A DNA stretch of 64,000 nucleotides from NCBI GenBank assembly GCA_018970445.1, contig JAGWWF010000021.1, forward strand, positions 1-64,000, given 5' to 3'. Shown in pieces: positions 7,991-16,929 of the stretch (its first letter is position 1; the number at the start of each line of letters is the position of its first letter). The translations under genes were made by a program, and so were the position numbers. Source of the stretch: Alphaproteobacteria bacterium. Its GTDB lineage: Bacteria; Pseudomonadota; Alphaproteobacteria; Sphingomonadales; Sphingomonadaceae. The notes under the pieces are model-generated. The model worked only from the letters and a program-made list of their open reading frames with translations, was not told where the DNA came from and did not search any database.

Positions 7991-9088
7991 ATGGTTGCCC
8001 CCGCCGTCGCCCACATCAACCGCATCGGCACCGCCCTGCCGCCCAACGACGTGCACGCGGCCTTTGTCGATTTCGTCGGCACCCTGATCAAGGATCGGCG
8101 CGACCAGTTGATCTTCAAGCGGCTGGTCGGCCGCTCGGCGATCGATCACCGCTGGAGCTTTTTCACGCCGGTAAAGGATCCCGATGGCTTCACTGCGGAT
8201 GCCGAGGGTTTCTACCGGCCGGGGGCCTTCCCTTCGACCGCGCGGCGGATGGCACGATTTGCGGCCACGGCGCCGGGCCTGGCCGAACAGGCGGTGGCTG
8301 ATCTGGCACTGTCTTCCAACGAAATGAAAGGGATAACCCATCTGGTGGTGGCCAGCTGCACCGGCATGGTGGCCCCCGGCATCGATCAGCTGCTGGTCAG
8401 CCGGCTGGGGCTTGATCCGGGGGTGGAGCGCACGCATGTTGGCTTCATGGGCTGCTATGCGGCGGTGAACAGCCTGCGCCTGGCGCATCACTTTGTCCGG
8501 TCCGATCCGGATGCGCGGGTGCTGGTGATCAATCTGGAGCTGTGCAGCCTGCATTTTCAGGAAACCGGCGAACTGGAATCGCTGCTGGCCATGCTGTTGT
8601 TCGGCGATGGCTGTTCGGCAGCGCTGGTGACGGCCGAAGCCACCGGCCTGGCGCTGACCGATTTTCGCGCCGCCACCATTGCCGATTCGGCCGATGCCAT
8701 CACCTGGGCGATCGGCGATCAGGGGTTTGACATGCACTTGTCGGGCCGGGTGCCGCCGATCCTGCAACAGGCACTGGCCGGCCCGGCCGGCAGTGCGCTG
8801 CTGCGCGGGCAACATCCTGATGAATATGGGGTTTTTGCCGTGCATGGTGGCGGCCGCGCCATTCTTGATGCGGTCGAATCCGGGCTGGGCCTGGGGCAGG
8901 GTGCGCTGAACTGGTCGCGCGAGGTGCTGCGTGACTGCGGCAACATGAGCAGCGCGACGCTGATGTTCGTGCTGCAACGCATCATGGCCGGCATCGGCAG
9001 CGCGGTGCCGCGCGGGGTGCCGGGCTTTGGCGTGGCCTTTGGCCCCGGCCTGGCTGCGGAAAGTTTCCGTTTCCGCACAGTGGGTTGA
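7991..9088 (+). CDS. type III polyketide synthase
   Basis: Predicted 365-aa chalcone-synthase-like enzyme. The catalytic triad is visible: Cys123 in 'VVASCTGMVAPGIDQ', His285 in 'FAVHGGGRAI', Asn318 in 'CGNMSSAT'. The length is usual for bacterial type III synthases, which condense an acyl starter with malonyl-CoA into resorcinols, pyrones or quinone precursors. It is the first gene of a three-gene overlapped operon: its TGA shares a base with the ATG of a methyltransferase, which in turn overlaps a flavoprotein. That trio resembles srsABC of Streptomyces, which makes methylated, oxidised alkylresorcinols, so a long-chain phenolic lipid is a reasonable guess for the product. The 106-base gap from the divergent peptidase should contain its promoter; AAGG lies just before the ATG. 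Confidence 0.92.
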   Translation: MVAPAVAHINRIGTALPPNDVHAAFVDFVGTLIKDRRDQLIFKRLVGRSAIDHRWSFFTPVKDPDGFTADAEGFYRPGAFPSTARRMARFAATAPGLAEQAVADLALSSNEMKGITHLVVASCTGMVAPGIDQLLVSRLGLDPGVERTHVGFMGCYAAVNSLRLAHHFVRSDPDARVLVINLELCSLHFQETGELESLLAMLLFGDGCSAALVTAEATGLALTDFRAATIADSADAITWAIGDQGFDMHLSGRVPPILQQALAGPAGSALLRGQHPDEYGVFAVHGGGRAILDAVESGLGLGQGALNWSREVLRDCGNMSSATLMFVLQRIMAGIGSAVPRGVPGFGVAFGPGLAAESFRFRTVG

Positions 9089-9810
9089 TGCGCGACCTCA
9101 TCGCCTCGTGGCCGGTGGAGCCGCTGGATTTCAGCCGGCGTGCCGGCACCCCGGAAATCATGGACGATGCGGCGCTGGATGCCGCCCTCTATGCCGCCGT
9201 CATCGCCGATCTGGCCCGGGTGAACAGCATCACACGGGCGCGGCCGCCAACGATCAACTGGTTGAAAAAACAAACGAAATCGCTGCAATCCTTTTCGGTG
9301 CTGGATGTCGGCTTCGGGCATGGCGACATGTTGCGGGCGATTGCGGCCTGGGCGCGGCGGGACGGCCGGCAGGTGCGGCTGGTGGGGGTGGACATGAACC
9401 CGCGGTCCGCACCGGTGGCGCGGGCGGCAACGGCCGCCGCCGATGGCATCGAATATGTCACCGGCCGGGCGGAAGCGATTGAGTTTCAAACCGATTTCAT
9501 CATTTCGTCGCTGGTGGCACACCATATGGCCGATGCCGAACTGGCTGACTTCATCGCCTGGATGCAGGCGACGGCGCGGCACGGCTGGTTGATCAACGAT
9601 CTGCACCGCCATCCAGTCGCCTGGCTGGGATTTCAAGCACTTGCAGGGATTCTCCGCTGGCATCCGATTGTCGCCCATGATGGCGCGCTGTCGGTCCGTC
9701 GCGCCCTGGTGCGGGAGGATTGGGCCAAGCTGTTGAAAACGGCCGGCATCACCGCCGATGTGCGCTGGCACATCCCCTTCCGCTGGACGGTGGCATCATG
9801 CAGCCGCTGA
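9088..9810 (+). CDS. SAM-dependent methyltransferase of the polyketide operon
   Basis: Predicted 240-aa class I methyltransferase. SAM motif I is 'VLDVGFGHGDMLRAIA' (about residues 71-86), followed by the acidic end of strand 2 in 'LVGVDMNP' and the post-motif 'ISSLVAHHM'. The start overlaps the synthase stop (TGATG) and the end overlaps the flavoprotein start by 13 bases, so the three proteins are probably made together. By analogy with type III PKS operons it would methylate the phenolic product or a hydroxylated derivative. O- versus C-methylation cannot be told from sequence. Confidence 0.85.
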   Translation: MRDLIASWPVEPLDFSRRAGTPEIMDDAALDAALYAAVIADLARVNSITRARPPTINWLKKQTKSLQSFSVLDVGFGHGDMLRAIAAWARRDGRQVRLVGVDMNPRSAPVARAATAAADGIEYVTGRAEAIEFQTDFIISSLVAHHMADAELADFIAWMQATARHGWLINDLHRHPVAWLGFQALAGILRWHPIVAHDGALSVRRALVREDWAKLLKTAGITADVRWHIPFRWTVASCSR

Positions 9811-10880
9811 TCATCGGTGGCGGGCTGGCCGGCTGCGCGGCGGCGATCGATCTGGCGCGCGCCGGGCTAAGGCCTTGCCTGATCGAGCGAAATCCCGATC
9901 CGCACGACAAGATCTGCGGCGAGTTCCTGAGCGGGGAGGCGGTGGCGGCGCTGGTCGGGCTGGGCGTTGCGCCGCTGGCGCTGGGCGCGGTGCCGATCAC
10001 CCGTGTCGAGCTGTGGGCCGGCCGCCGCCAGGCCGCCGCGCGGCTGCCGTTTCCGGCGCTCAGCCTGTCGCGCCGGGTGCTGGATGCGGCATTGGTGGCA
10101 AAAGCCGCGTCATCGGTGGCCGAATTTCATCACGGCGTGACCGCGCTCCATATCGGTGGTGGCCGCGTTCGCACCCCTGGTGGCGATTTGCGCGCCGCGG
10201 CCATCATGCTGGCCAGCGGCAAGCATGATGTGCGCGGCCAGCCGCGGCCGCCGGGGCCGGACCAGATCGGGCTGAAGCAATATTTCGCCGCGCCGCGCCT
10301 GCACCGCGAGCTGGCCGGCACGGTGCGGGTGGTGTTTTTCGATGGCGGCTATGCCGGGCTGCAACCGGTGGAGGGCGGCCGGCTCAATCTGTGCCTGATT
10401 GCCGATGGCCCGCTGTATCGCGATCTGGGTGGCTGGCCGGCGCTGCTGGCGCTGCTGTTGCGTGAACCCGGCCTGGCGGCGCTGGGCGAGGGCGAGGCGC
10501 TGCTGGCCCGGCCGCTGGCGATTGCGCGCGTGCCCTATGGCCATCTGGCCCGGCCGGCCGGTGACGGCTTGTGGCGGCTGGGCGATCAGGCCGCCGTCAT
10601 CCCCAGTTTCTGCGGCGATGGCATGGGCATTGCCCTCACCTCTGGCCGGCTGGCAGCCGAACTGCTGGCGGCGGGTGCCGGTGCCGATCGGTTTCAGGCC
10701 GAATTGCTGGCCCGCACCCGGCGGCCGGTGGGCCTGGCCATGGCGGCGCTGCGGCTGGCGCGTTTCCCGCTGGGCCGGCTGGCGGCGCTGGCCGGGCTGG
10801 CCGCCATTCCCGGCGCGCTGGGCCTGCTGGCGCGGTTGACGCGCGTGGCCGATCCCAATGCGCTTGCGCCGGCGGCCTGA
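9798..10880 (+). CDS. FAD-dependent oxidoreductase of the polyketide operon
   Basis: Predicted 360-aa flavoprotein related to geranylgeranyl-reductase/aromatic-hydroxylase enzymes. An N-terminal dinucleotide fold 'LIIGGGLAGCAAAIDLA' begins at residue 4; the conserved 'KICGEFLSGEAV' follows near residue 37, and the second FAD motif 'GDQAAVIPSFCGDGMGIAL' lies near residue 265. The ATG at 9798 is inside the methyltransferase gene (13-base overlap). In similar clusters the flavoprotein hydroxylates the resorcinol ring to give a quinol/quinone, or reduces an isoprenoid or alkyl chain. Which of these applies cannot be decided here. Confidence 0.85.
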   Translation: MQPLIIGGGLAGCAAAIDLARAGLRPCLIERNPDPHDKICGEFLSGEAVAALVGLGVAPLALGAVPITRVELWAGRRQAAARLPFPALSLSRRVLDAALVAKAASSVAEFHHGVTALHIGGGRVRTPGGDLRAAAIMLASGKHDVRGQPRPPGPDQIGLKQYFAAPRLHRELAGTVRVVFFDGGYAGLQPVEGGRLNLCLIADGPLYRDLGGWPALLALLLREPGLAALGEGEALLARPLAIARVPYGHLARPAGDGLWRLGDQAAVIPSFCGDGMGIALTSGRLAAELLAAGAGADRFQAELLARTRRPVGLAMAALRLARFPLGRLAALAGLAAIPGALGLLARLTRVADPNALAPAA

Positions 10881-10898
10881 GGCTGGCAGGCCGCCGCC

Positions 10899-11666
10899 AT
10901 GGAGCAATTGCCGATCTTCGTGAAACTGGCCGGCCGCCGCGTCATCCTGATCGGCGACGGCGAGGCGGCCGCGGCCAAGGCCCGGCTGATCCGCGCCGCC
11001 GGGGGCGAGATCGTTGATGATGCCAATGATGCGGCCCTGGCCTTCATCGCGCTGGAGGATGAGGCCGAGGCCGCCGCCCACGCCGCCGCCTGCCGGGCGC
11101 GCGGCCTGCTGGTGAACGTGGTGGACAAGCCGGCGCTTTCGGATTTCCTGATGGGCGCCATCATCGATCGGTCGCCGGTGCTGGTGGCGGTTTCCACCGG
11201 CGGCGCATCGGCCAGCCTGGCCCGCGCCCTGCGCACCCGGCTGGAGGCGTTGCTGCCCGCCAGCCTGGGCCCGCTGGCCCGCGCCATGCTGGCCGCGCGT
11301 GCGGCGGTGGCCGCCCGCCACCCCACGCCGGCCGATCGCCGCCGGCTGTGGGAACGCGCGCTGGCGCAAGGCGGGCGGCTGGATCCCCTGGCCGCCCATG
11401 GCGATCCCGCCGCCGCCGTGGCCGCCAGCATCGCCGGCAACAGCACGGCGCCGCCGATGGTGCAGACCATCCGCATCACCAGCCCCGATCCGGGCGAATT
11501 GACCCTGAACCAGCTGAACGCGCTGGCCCGCTGCGATGCGCTGCTGGTGCAGGGCGCGGTGCCGGCCGCCATCATCGATCGTGCCCGCCGCGATGCGCTG
11601 CGGCTGGATGCGCTGCCCGATTCGCTGCCGCCGGGGCTGACGCTGGTGCTGGCCTGGGGCGCTTGA
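10899..11666 (+). CDS. precorrin-2 dehydrogenase/ferrochelatase with relic methyltransferase tail
   Basis: Predicted 255-aa protein matching the N-terminal half of CysG. A Rossmann segment 'RRVILIGDGEAAAAKARLI' (13-31) is followed by 'IIDRSPVLVAVSTGGASASL' (88-107), which contains the conserved Asp (Asp90, equivalent to CysG Asp104), and a helical dimer domain. It should oxidise precorrin-2 and insert iron to make siroheme for sulfite or nitrite reductase. Residues about 189-235 ('ITSPDPGELTLNQLNALARC' and on) look like the first 45 residues of the SAM uroporphyrinogen methyltransferase domain, after which that domain is absent. Full CysG is about 460 aa, so the methylation step must be done by a separate CobA, not seen in this window. 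Starts 18 bases after the flavoprotein. Confidence 0.8.
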   Translation: MEQLPIFVKLAGRRVILIGDGEAAAAKARLIRAAGGEIVDDANDAALAFIALEDEAEAAAHAAACRARGLLVNVVDKPALSDFLMGAIIDRSPVLVAVSTGGASASLARALRTRLEALLPASLGPLARAMLAARAAVAARHPTPADRRRLWERALAQGGRLDPLAAHGDPAAAVAASIAGNSTAPPMVQTIRITSPDPGELTLNQLNALARCDALLVQGAVPAAIIDRARRDALRLDALPDSLPPGLTLVLAWGA

Positions 11667-11720
11667 GGCCGGGGCTTTCGCGGCCGCTGCCCCTCTGGCA
11701 TGATGCAATGCGGGGGCGAC

Positions 11721-12542
11721 ATGGCAGCACAGGACACCGCATCCGCATCGCCGGCGAGATTCCCGATGTCGTTGGCCGATTTCCTGCAGGGCGGCCATCT
11801 GGAACGGGCCGATATCGTGCTGGTGTGCGGCACCAATCTGTTCGGCCGGGTGATCCGCTGGGCGACAAACAGCCCGTTCAGCCATGCCGCGCTGGTGTTT
11901 CTGGTGGCCGACCAGACCGATGGCTTTGAACGCAGCTTCGTGATCGAGGCCGAGCCGAAGGGTGTCTCCATTCGCGGCGTCGACTATCTGGTGGCGGCGC
12001 TGGACAATCATCCGCAGGCCGCGGTGGCGGTGCTGCGCTTTGCGCCCGACTGGTTCACGCCCGACATGCGCAAGCGGGTGCGCGGCCGCATGCTGGAATT
12101 CATTCAGGCCGATTATGATTGGGGTGCGGTGCTGCGCATTGCCTGGTCTGTCACTGCGGGCCGCGTGCTGGGGGCCGAACGCATTGCCGCCGATTTCCAG
12201 CAGGGGCTCAAAACCAGCTATGCCGCGCGCCAACTGGCACCCGGCAATTTCATCTGCAGCGGGCTGATTCAATATGGCTTCCTGCGCGCCGTGCAGGATT
12301 TCGCCAACCAATACTGTCCGGTCGGCGATGTGGTCTTCGACAATGATCTGCTGGGCCATTCGCCCCAGGCCTTGCTGGATGCCAATCCGGCTGCCCGCGC
12401 CCGGCTGCTGGCAATCACGCCCGAAACCCTGTCAAGATCAAAGGCTTTGCAGTATAAATATCTGATCCATCAGGGGCAGGTGCATGCGATTTCATCGCGT
12501 GACGAGGTGGTGGCCGCATTGGGCAAGGGCCGGCATCCGTGA
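11721..12542 (+). CDS. permuted papain-fold (YiiX/NlpC-P60-like) hydrolase
   Basis: Predicted 273-aa protein resembling the circularly permuted papain-like family. The His side is in 'NSPFSHAALVFLVA' and the nucleophilic Cys in 'GNFICSGLIQYGF', in the His-before-Cys order expected for permuted members; 'ADIVLVCGTNLFGRVIRW' upstream matches the usual entry strand. Members are peptidases, amidases or lipid-modifying acyltransferases. There is no signal peptide, so it may act in the cytosol. ATG 11721 is preferred (GGGGGC upstream) over ATG 11700. Its TGA overlaps the GTG of the next gene (GTGA), so the two are coupled. Confidence 0.75.
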   Translation: MAAQDTASASPARFPMSLADFLQGGHLERADIVLVCGTNLFGRVIRWATNSPFSHAALVFLVADQTDGFERSFVIEAEPKGVSIRGVDYLVAALDNHPQAAVAVLRFAPDWFTPDMRKRVRGRMLEFIQADYDWGAVLRIAWSVTAGRVLGAERIAADFQQGLKTSYAARQLAPGNFICSGLIQYGFLRAVQDFANQYCPVGDVVFDNDLLGHSPQALLDANPAARARLLAITPETLSRSKALQYKYLIHQGQVHAISSRDEVVAALGKGRHP

Positions 12543-13450
12543 GCCGGGCACGCCTGCATCCGCATCTGCGCCGCGGCGTGGGCAATCTGTTTTCATCGGA
12601 TGTCTATCAGAATTACACCGCCACCTATGCCTGGGCCTCCAACCAGACGGCGCATCTGGGCCTGGGCTGTGTGGTGGCGATGATCGCGCTGGCGCTGTGC
12701 CCGTGGCTGGCGGAACATCTATGGCTCATGTTCCTGGTCTATCCGGCAAAGGAAGGCCTTGATGTGTGGCTGGCGCGGCGGCTGCGGGGCTCGCCCTTTC
12801 CGGTGCCGCTGCGGGAAATCCTGATCGATTCGGCCACCGATCTGGGGTTCGTTTCGCTGGGCATCGCACTGGCCGTGCTGCAACCCCTGCACCCGGCCAG
12901 CCTGGCCGCCTGGGCCGGCGTGGCCCTGGCCTTCGCCGCGCTTGCCAGCCGGCATTTCATTGCGGGCAAACGGGCGTTCGACAAATCGGCGCTGCCCTAT
13001 CTGTTCCGGCTGGGCGGCTTTCGCGCCACCTGGCGCGACGAAGCCGACGTGATCCGCGCGTTTCTGGACGGCAACGGGCCGCCGCATCTGCTGCTGGTGG
13101 GGCAGCGTGGTTCTGGCCGCACCACGCTGGCGGTGGCGATCGGCTGCGAACTGGCCAACCGGCTGCAACTGGTGCGCCATGTCTCCTGCCCCGATCTGAT
13201 CGAGGCGCTGACAGGCCGGAACCATGCCAGCCGGGCCAGCGAGCCATGGACCGTGCACGAGGCCGGCTGGCTGGTCGTCGATCATGTCGATGCCGGGCGA
13301 AAACTGCCGCCATTGCCGCCGGGCAAACGCATCATCTGGGTGGCCAGCGCCGATGCCGACCGGCCAGGGCTTGAAGCGATGCTCGCGGCGGCGGGTGCGG
13401 GCGGTCTTGCGGTGATCGACGTGACCGCCATGGCCTATCAGCCGCCATGA
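12539..13450 (+). CDS. membrane-anchored P-loop protein
   Basis: Predicted 303-aa protein with a GTG start inside the stop of the papain-like gene. Hydrophobic segments at about 40-68, 99-117 and 122-140 form a membrane region. A cytosolic-type P-loop domain follows, with Walker A 'GQRGSGRTT' (188-196) and a Walker B-like 'GWLVVDHVDAG' (243-253) with Asp after four hydrophobic residues. The C-terminus 'RIIWVASADADRPGLEAM' is compatible with a sensor strand. It is short for an AAA+ domain and lacks an obvious arginine finger. I do not recognise the family. With its partner it could form a membrane-linked peptidase/ATPase pair; this is inference from gene coupling. Confidence 0.65.
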   Translation: MSRARLHPHLRRGVGNLFSSDVYQNYTATYAWASNQTAHLGLGCVVAMIALALCPWLAEHLWLMFLVYPAKEGLDVWLARRLRGSPFPVPLREILIDSATDLGFVSLGIALAVLQPLHPASLAAWAGVALAFAALASRHFIAGKRAFDKSALPYLFRLGGFRATWRDEADVIRAFLDGNGPPHLLLVGQRGSGRTTLAVAIGCELANRLQLVRHVSCPDLIEALTGRNHASRASEPWTVHEAGWLVVDHVDAGRKLPPLPPGKRIIWVASADADRPGLEAMLAAAGAGGLAVIDVTAMAYQPP

Positions 13451-13540
13451 TCCGGCTGCCCATGCCGGGCAGGGGCGATAAGGACTGGGTAAGCAATTTG
13501 TGCGCTAGAACGGCTTTGGCGCGGTCATGGAGTCGCCGCC

Positions 13541-14572
13541 TTGCCCGTCCAGCCGGCCCAATTGTTGCACATCATCCGCATCCAGTTGGCGATTGCCCGG
13601 CTGGGGCTGGATGTGGCCGGCGTGATGCAACTCGTGTGTGAAGAGGGCACCGCCCTGCTGGGCGCGGACGGCGCGGCGGTGGAACTGGCCGATGGCGACG
13701 ACATGGTCTATCGCGCTGCCTGCGGCCTGGCGGGGCCGCAGCTGGGCCTGCGCTTGCCGCAGGGATCAAGCCTGTCGGGCCTGTGCGTGGCGCGCGGCGA
13801 ACCGCTGGTGTGTGCCGATAGCGAAAGCGATGCGCGGGTGGATCTGGCGGCGTGCCGCGCCGTTGGCCTGCGCTCCATGCTGGTGCAGCCGCTGGTCTAT
13901 GACGGCAAGCCGGTGGGCGTGCTGAAAGCGGTGTCGGCCCAGAAGGGGCGCTTTGGCCGGGACGAGATCGGGCTGCTGGCGATGCTGACCGATGTGCTGG
14001 CGGAGGCGATCTATTTCGCCACCCGCCTTGATGCCCGGTCGCTGCTGCACCGGGCCACGCATGACGAATTGACCGGCCTGCCCAACCGGTCGCTCTTCAT
14101 GGAACGGTTGAATCGGGCGCTGACGGTGGGCCGGGGCCGTGCTGCCGGCGTTGGCGTGGAGATGATCGACATGGATGGGCTGAAACCGCTCAACGATCGT
14201 CTGGGCCATCGGGCCGGCGATGTCGCACTGGCCGAACTGGGGCGGCGGCTGGCGGGCAGCGTGCGCGCCGGCGATCTGGTGGCCCGGCTTGGCGGCGATG
14301 AATTTGCCGTGCTGTTGACCGGCCTGGCCGGCAGCGCCGAGCTGGCCGCGGCCATGCGCCGGCTGCACGCCAGCGTGCGCGCGCCGTTGGGCTTTGAAGG
14401 CCATAGCCTGGCGCTGGCGATGAGCCTGGGCAGCGCGGTGAGCCCGGCCGATGGCAGCGAGGCGCTGGCCCTGCTGGCCGCTGCCGATGCCCGCATGTAT
14501 GCCCGCAAGCGCCAGCGCAAGGCCGCCGGCACGACGGCCGGGGCCTGCCCGCCGGCCGTATCGTTGCACTGA
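13541..14572 (+). CDS. GAF-GGDEF diguanylate cyclase
   Basis: Predicted 343-aa soluble signalling enzyme. Residues about 15-165 form a GAF sensory domain ('[20 protein letters not shown]', '[20 protein letters not shown]'). Residues about 175-335 form a GGDEF domain with an intact catalytic '[11 protein letters not shown]' and an I-site 'RAGD' five residues before GGDEF, so it should make c-di-GMP and be product-inhibited. The GAF ligand is unknown. No ATG is available in frame; TTG 13541 is preceded by GGAG at 8 bases. The gene converges on etfA with only 9 bases between them. Confidence 0.88.
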   Translation: MPVQPAQLLHIIRIQLAIARLGLDVAGVMQLVCEEGTALLGADGAAVELADGDDMVYRAACGLAGPQLGLRLPQGSSLSGLCVARGEPLVCADSESDARVDLAACRAVGLRSMLVQPLVYDGKPVGVLKAVSAQKGRFGRDEIGLLAMLTDVLAEAIYFATRLDARSLLHRATHDELTGLPNRSLFMERLNRALTVGRGRAAGVGVEMIDMDGLKPLNDRLGHRAGDVALAELGRRLAGSVRAGDLVARLGGDEFAVLLTGLAGSAELAAAMRRLHASVRAPLGFEGHSLALAMSLGSAVSPADGSEALALLAAADARMYARKRQRKAAGTTAGACPPAVSLH

Positions 14573-14581
14573 TCGCGGCGC

Positions 14582-15514
14582 CTACAGCTTGCCGGTGAGT
14601 TCCGGCACCAGGGTGAACAGATCGCCGACCAGGCCGACATCGGCCACCTGGAAGATCGGGGCTTCCTCGTCCTTGTTGATGGCGACGATGATCTTGCTGT
14701 CCTTCATGCCGGCAAGATGCTGGATGGCGCCGGAAATGCCCACGGCGACATAGAGTTCGGGCGCGACGATCTTGCCGGTCTGGCCGACCTGATAATCATT
14801 GGGGGCATAGCCGGCATCGACAGCGGCGCGGCTGGCACCCACGGCGGCCCCCAGCCTGTCGGCCAGCGGATCGATATACTCGTGGAACTTGTCGGAACTG
14901 CCCAGCGCGCGGCCACCCGACACGATGATCTTGGCCGCGGTGAGTTCCGGGCGGGCCGATTTGGTCAGCTCGGCGCCGACAAAGCTGGCGGTGCCGGCAT
15001 CGCCCGCGCCGCTGACGGCTTCGATCGCGGCGCTGCCGCCCGTGGTCGCGGCCTTGGCAAAGGCGGTGCCGCGCACGGTGATCACCTTCTTCGCGTCGCT
15101 GGACTGCACGGTGGCAATGGCGTTGCCGGCATAGATCGGCCGGGTGAAGGTGTCGGGCGCTTCGACCGAGAGGATTTCGCTGATCTGCGCCACATCCAGC
15201 GCGGCGGCGACACGCGGGGCGACATTCTTGCCGCGGCTGGTGGCCGGGGCGACGAACGCATCATAACCGGCCATCAGCCCGCTGATCAGCGGCGCAAGAT
15301 TCTCGGGCAGGGCATCAGCATGGGCGGCATCATCGGCCACCAGCACCTTGGCCACACCGGCGACGGCGGCGGCGGCGCTGGCAACAGCGGCGCAGCCATG
15401 GCCGGCGACCAGCACATGCACATCGCCGCCCAGCTGCCCGGCTGCCGTGACGGCGGCCAGCGTGGCGTCCTTCAGTTCCGCATTGTCATGTTCGGCCAGA
15501 ACCAGCGTGCTCAT
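14582..15514 (-). CDS. etfA: electron transfer flavoprotein alpha subunit
   Basis: Predicted 310-aa ETF alpha subunit. The C-terminal FAD domain is clear: '[11 protein letters not shown]', '[20 protein letters not shown]', '[20 protein letters not shown]' and '[10 protein letters not shown]'. With EtfB it forms the FAD/AMP heterodimer that accepts electrons from acyl-CoA dehydrogenases and passes them to ETF:ubiquinone oxidoreductase. Its ATG overlaps the etfB stop by 4 bases, giving the order etfB-etfA in one transcript. Length is normal. Confidence 0.97.
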   Translation of the reverse strand: MSTLVLAEHDNAELKDATLAAVTAAGQLGGDVHVLVAGHGCAAVASAAAAVAGVAKVLVADDAAHADALPENLAPLISGLMAGYDAFVAPATSRGKNVAPRVAAALDVAQISEILSVEAPDTFTRPIYAGNAIATVQSSDAKKVITVRGTAFAKAATTGGSAAIEAVSGAGDAGTASFVGAELTKSARPELTAAKIIVSGGRALGSSDKFHEYIDPLADRLGAAVGASRAAVDAGYAPNDYQVGQTGKIVAPELYVAVGISGAIQHLAGMKDSKIIVAINKDEEAPIFQVADVGLVGDLFTLVPELTGKL

Positions 15515-16260
15515 GCCACCGCTCCCATTTCCTTCAGCTTTGCGACCAGTTCATCAACGCTCTTCACCTTGATGCCGGCCTGGCGCTTGGCCGGCTCCGT
15601 CACCTTCAGGGTGGTGAGGCGCGGGGTCATGTCAACGCCATAATCGGCGGGCGTCCTGGTGGCGATCGGCTTGGATTTCGCCTTCATGATGTTGGGCAGC
15701 GACGCATAGCGCGGCTCGTTTAGGCGCAGATCGGTCGTCACCACGGCCGGCAGCTTCAACGCGACGGTTTCAAGGCCGCCATCGATTTCGCGGGTGACGT
15801 TGACCGTATCGCCCTGCGGATCAACCCTGGAGGCAAAGGTGCCCTGCGCCCAGCCGAGCAGGCCGGCGAGCATCTGGCCGGTCTGGTTGGCATCATCATC
15901 GATGGCCTGCTTGCCCAGGATGATCAGGCCGGGGGTTTCCTCGGCGGCGATCTTCGCCAGGATCTTGGCGACGCCCAGCGATTCGGTGGTGACATCGGTG
16001 GTGACCAGGATGCCGCGATCGGCGCCCATGGCCAGCGCGGTGCGCAGCGTTTCGGTGCACTGCTGCACGCCGATGGAGACCACCACCACTTCGGTGGCGA
16101 TGCCCTTTTCCTTCAGGCGGATCGCCTCTTCGACGGCGATTTCGTCGAAGGGGTTCATGCTCATCTTGATGTTGGCGAGTTCGACGCCGCTGTTGTCCGA
16201 CTTCACCCGCACCTTGACGTTGTAATCAACCACCCGCTTGACGGGGACGAGCACCTTCAT
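15511..16260 (-). CDS. etfB: electron transfer flavoprotein beta subunit
   Basis: Predicted 249-aa ETF beta subunit starting '[19 protein letters not shown]', with the family signature 'VKLKL'-like region represented by '[20 protein letters not shown]' and the AMP-site segment '[17 protein letters not shown]'. ATG 16260 fits the family start and has GGAAAGG upstream; the longer frame to 16296 does not. It is first in the etfBA pair. About 100 bases separate it from the cobalamin adenosyltransferase gene upstream, which could hold a promoter. Role: AMP-binding half of the ETF heterodimer in fatty- and amino-acid oxidation. Confidence 0.97.
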   Translation of the reverse strand: MKVLVPVKRVVDYNVKVRVKSDNSGVELANIKMSMNPFDEIAVEEAIRLKEKGIATEVVVVSIGVQQCTETLRTALAMGADRGILVTTDVTTESLGVAKILAKIAAEETPGLIILGKQAIDDDANQTGQMLAGLLGWAQGTFASRVDPQGDTVNVTREIDGGLETVALKLPAVVTTDLRLNEPRYASLPNIMKAKSKPIATRTPADYGVDMTPRLTTLKVTEPAKRQAGIKVKSVDELVAKLKEMGAVA

Positions 16261-16359
16261 GGCCGGCCTTTCCCAAGGTTTCACCGTTGTTGGCATTGCA
16301 CTTGGCCGATGCGGCTGGCACGGTCAAGGGCCAAGTTGACGTTAACGTAAACCCCCGCC

Positions 16360-16917
16360 TCAGCGATTGGCGCCGGGCACCCACAGCACGTCGCCCGATC
16401 CGCCCTGTTCCGGGGCGTTTTCCAGCCGGGCGAGCACGAACAGCAGATCCGACAGGCGGTTGAGATAGTGGCGGGCCGGGCCGGACACGGCATCGCCGGC
16501 GGCGACGGCATCGCGTTCGGCGCGGCGGGCGATGGTGCGCGCCAGGTGCAGATGCGCGCCCGCGGCGCTGCCGGCCGGCAGGATGAAGCTGGTGAGCGGG
16601 GCGAGCCGTTCGTTGGCGGCATCGATCTGGGTTTCCAGCCAGTCCACCTGCGCCGGCACGATGCGCAGCGCGCCGTCGATGCCGGCCGGCGTTGCCACGT
16701 CGGCGCCCAGATCGAACAGATCATTCTGGATGCGCGACAGGCAGGCATCGGTGGCCGGCGTGACGTGCAGGCGGGCAATGCCGATGGCGGCGTTGGTTTC
16801 ATCGACGCTGCCCATCACCACCGGGCGCTGGCTGGCCTTGGACACGCGGCTGCCATCGACCAGGCCGGTCGATCCATCATCGCCGGTGCGGGTGTAGATG
16901 CGGTTGAGCCTGACCAT
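16360..16917 (-). CDS. cob(I)alamin adenosyltransferase, PduO type
   Basis: Predicted 185-aa ATP:corrinoid adenosyltransferase. The N-terminal ATP-binding signature 'RIYTRTGDDGSTGLVDG' and the later 'GSVDETNAAIGIAR' and 'LPAGSAAGAHLHLART' with 'ARHYLNRLSDLLFVLAR' are diagnostic of the PduO/MMAB family. It makes adenosylcobalamin, the cofactor of methylmalonyl-CoA mutase and class II ribonucleotide reductase. It lies 12 bases after the HIG1-like gene and is probably co-transcribed with it, and perhaps with etfBA below. Confidence 0.94.
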   Translation of the reverse strand: MVRLNRIYTRTGDDGSTGLVDGSRVSKASQRPVVMGSVDETNAAIGIARLHVTPATDACLSRIQNDLFDLGADVATPAGIDGALRIVPAQVDWLETQIDAANERLAPLTSFILPAGSAAGAHLHLARTIARRAERDAVAAGDAVSGPARHYLNRLSDLLFVLARLENAPEQGGSGDVLWVPGANR

Positions 16918-16929
16918 GGCGGTGCCGGA

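Noticed and set aside
10110-12359. A 749-codon minus-strand frame covering the flavoprotein, siroheme and papain-like genes.
   Set aside because: Composition is His/Gln/Arg/Ala-rich as in antisense of GC3-rich genes; no domain is visible, and the plus-strand genes have intact motifs.
16261-16359. Possible cobalamin riboswitch near the cobalamin adenosyltransferase.
   Set aside because: The gap lies downstream of that gene and upstream of etfB, is only 99 bases, and lacks the B12-box pattern. The region upstream of the adenosyltransferase is occupied by the HIG1-like gene.
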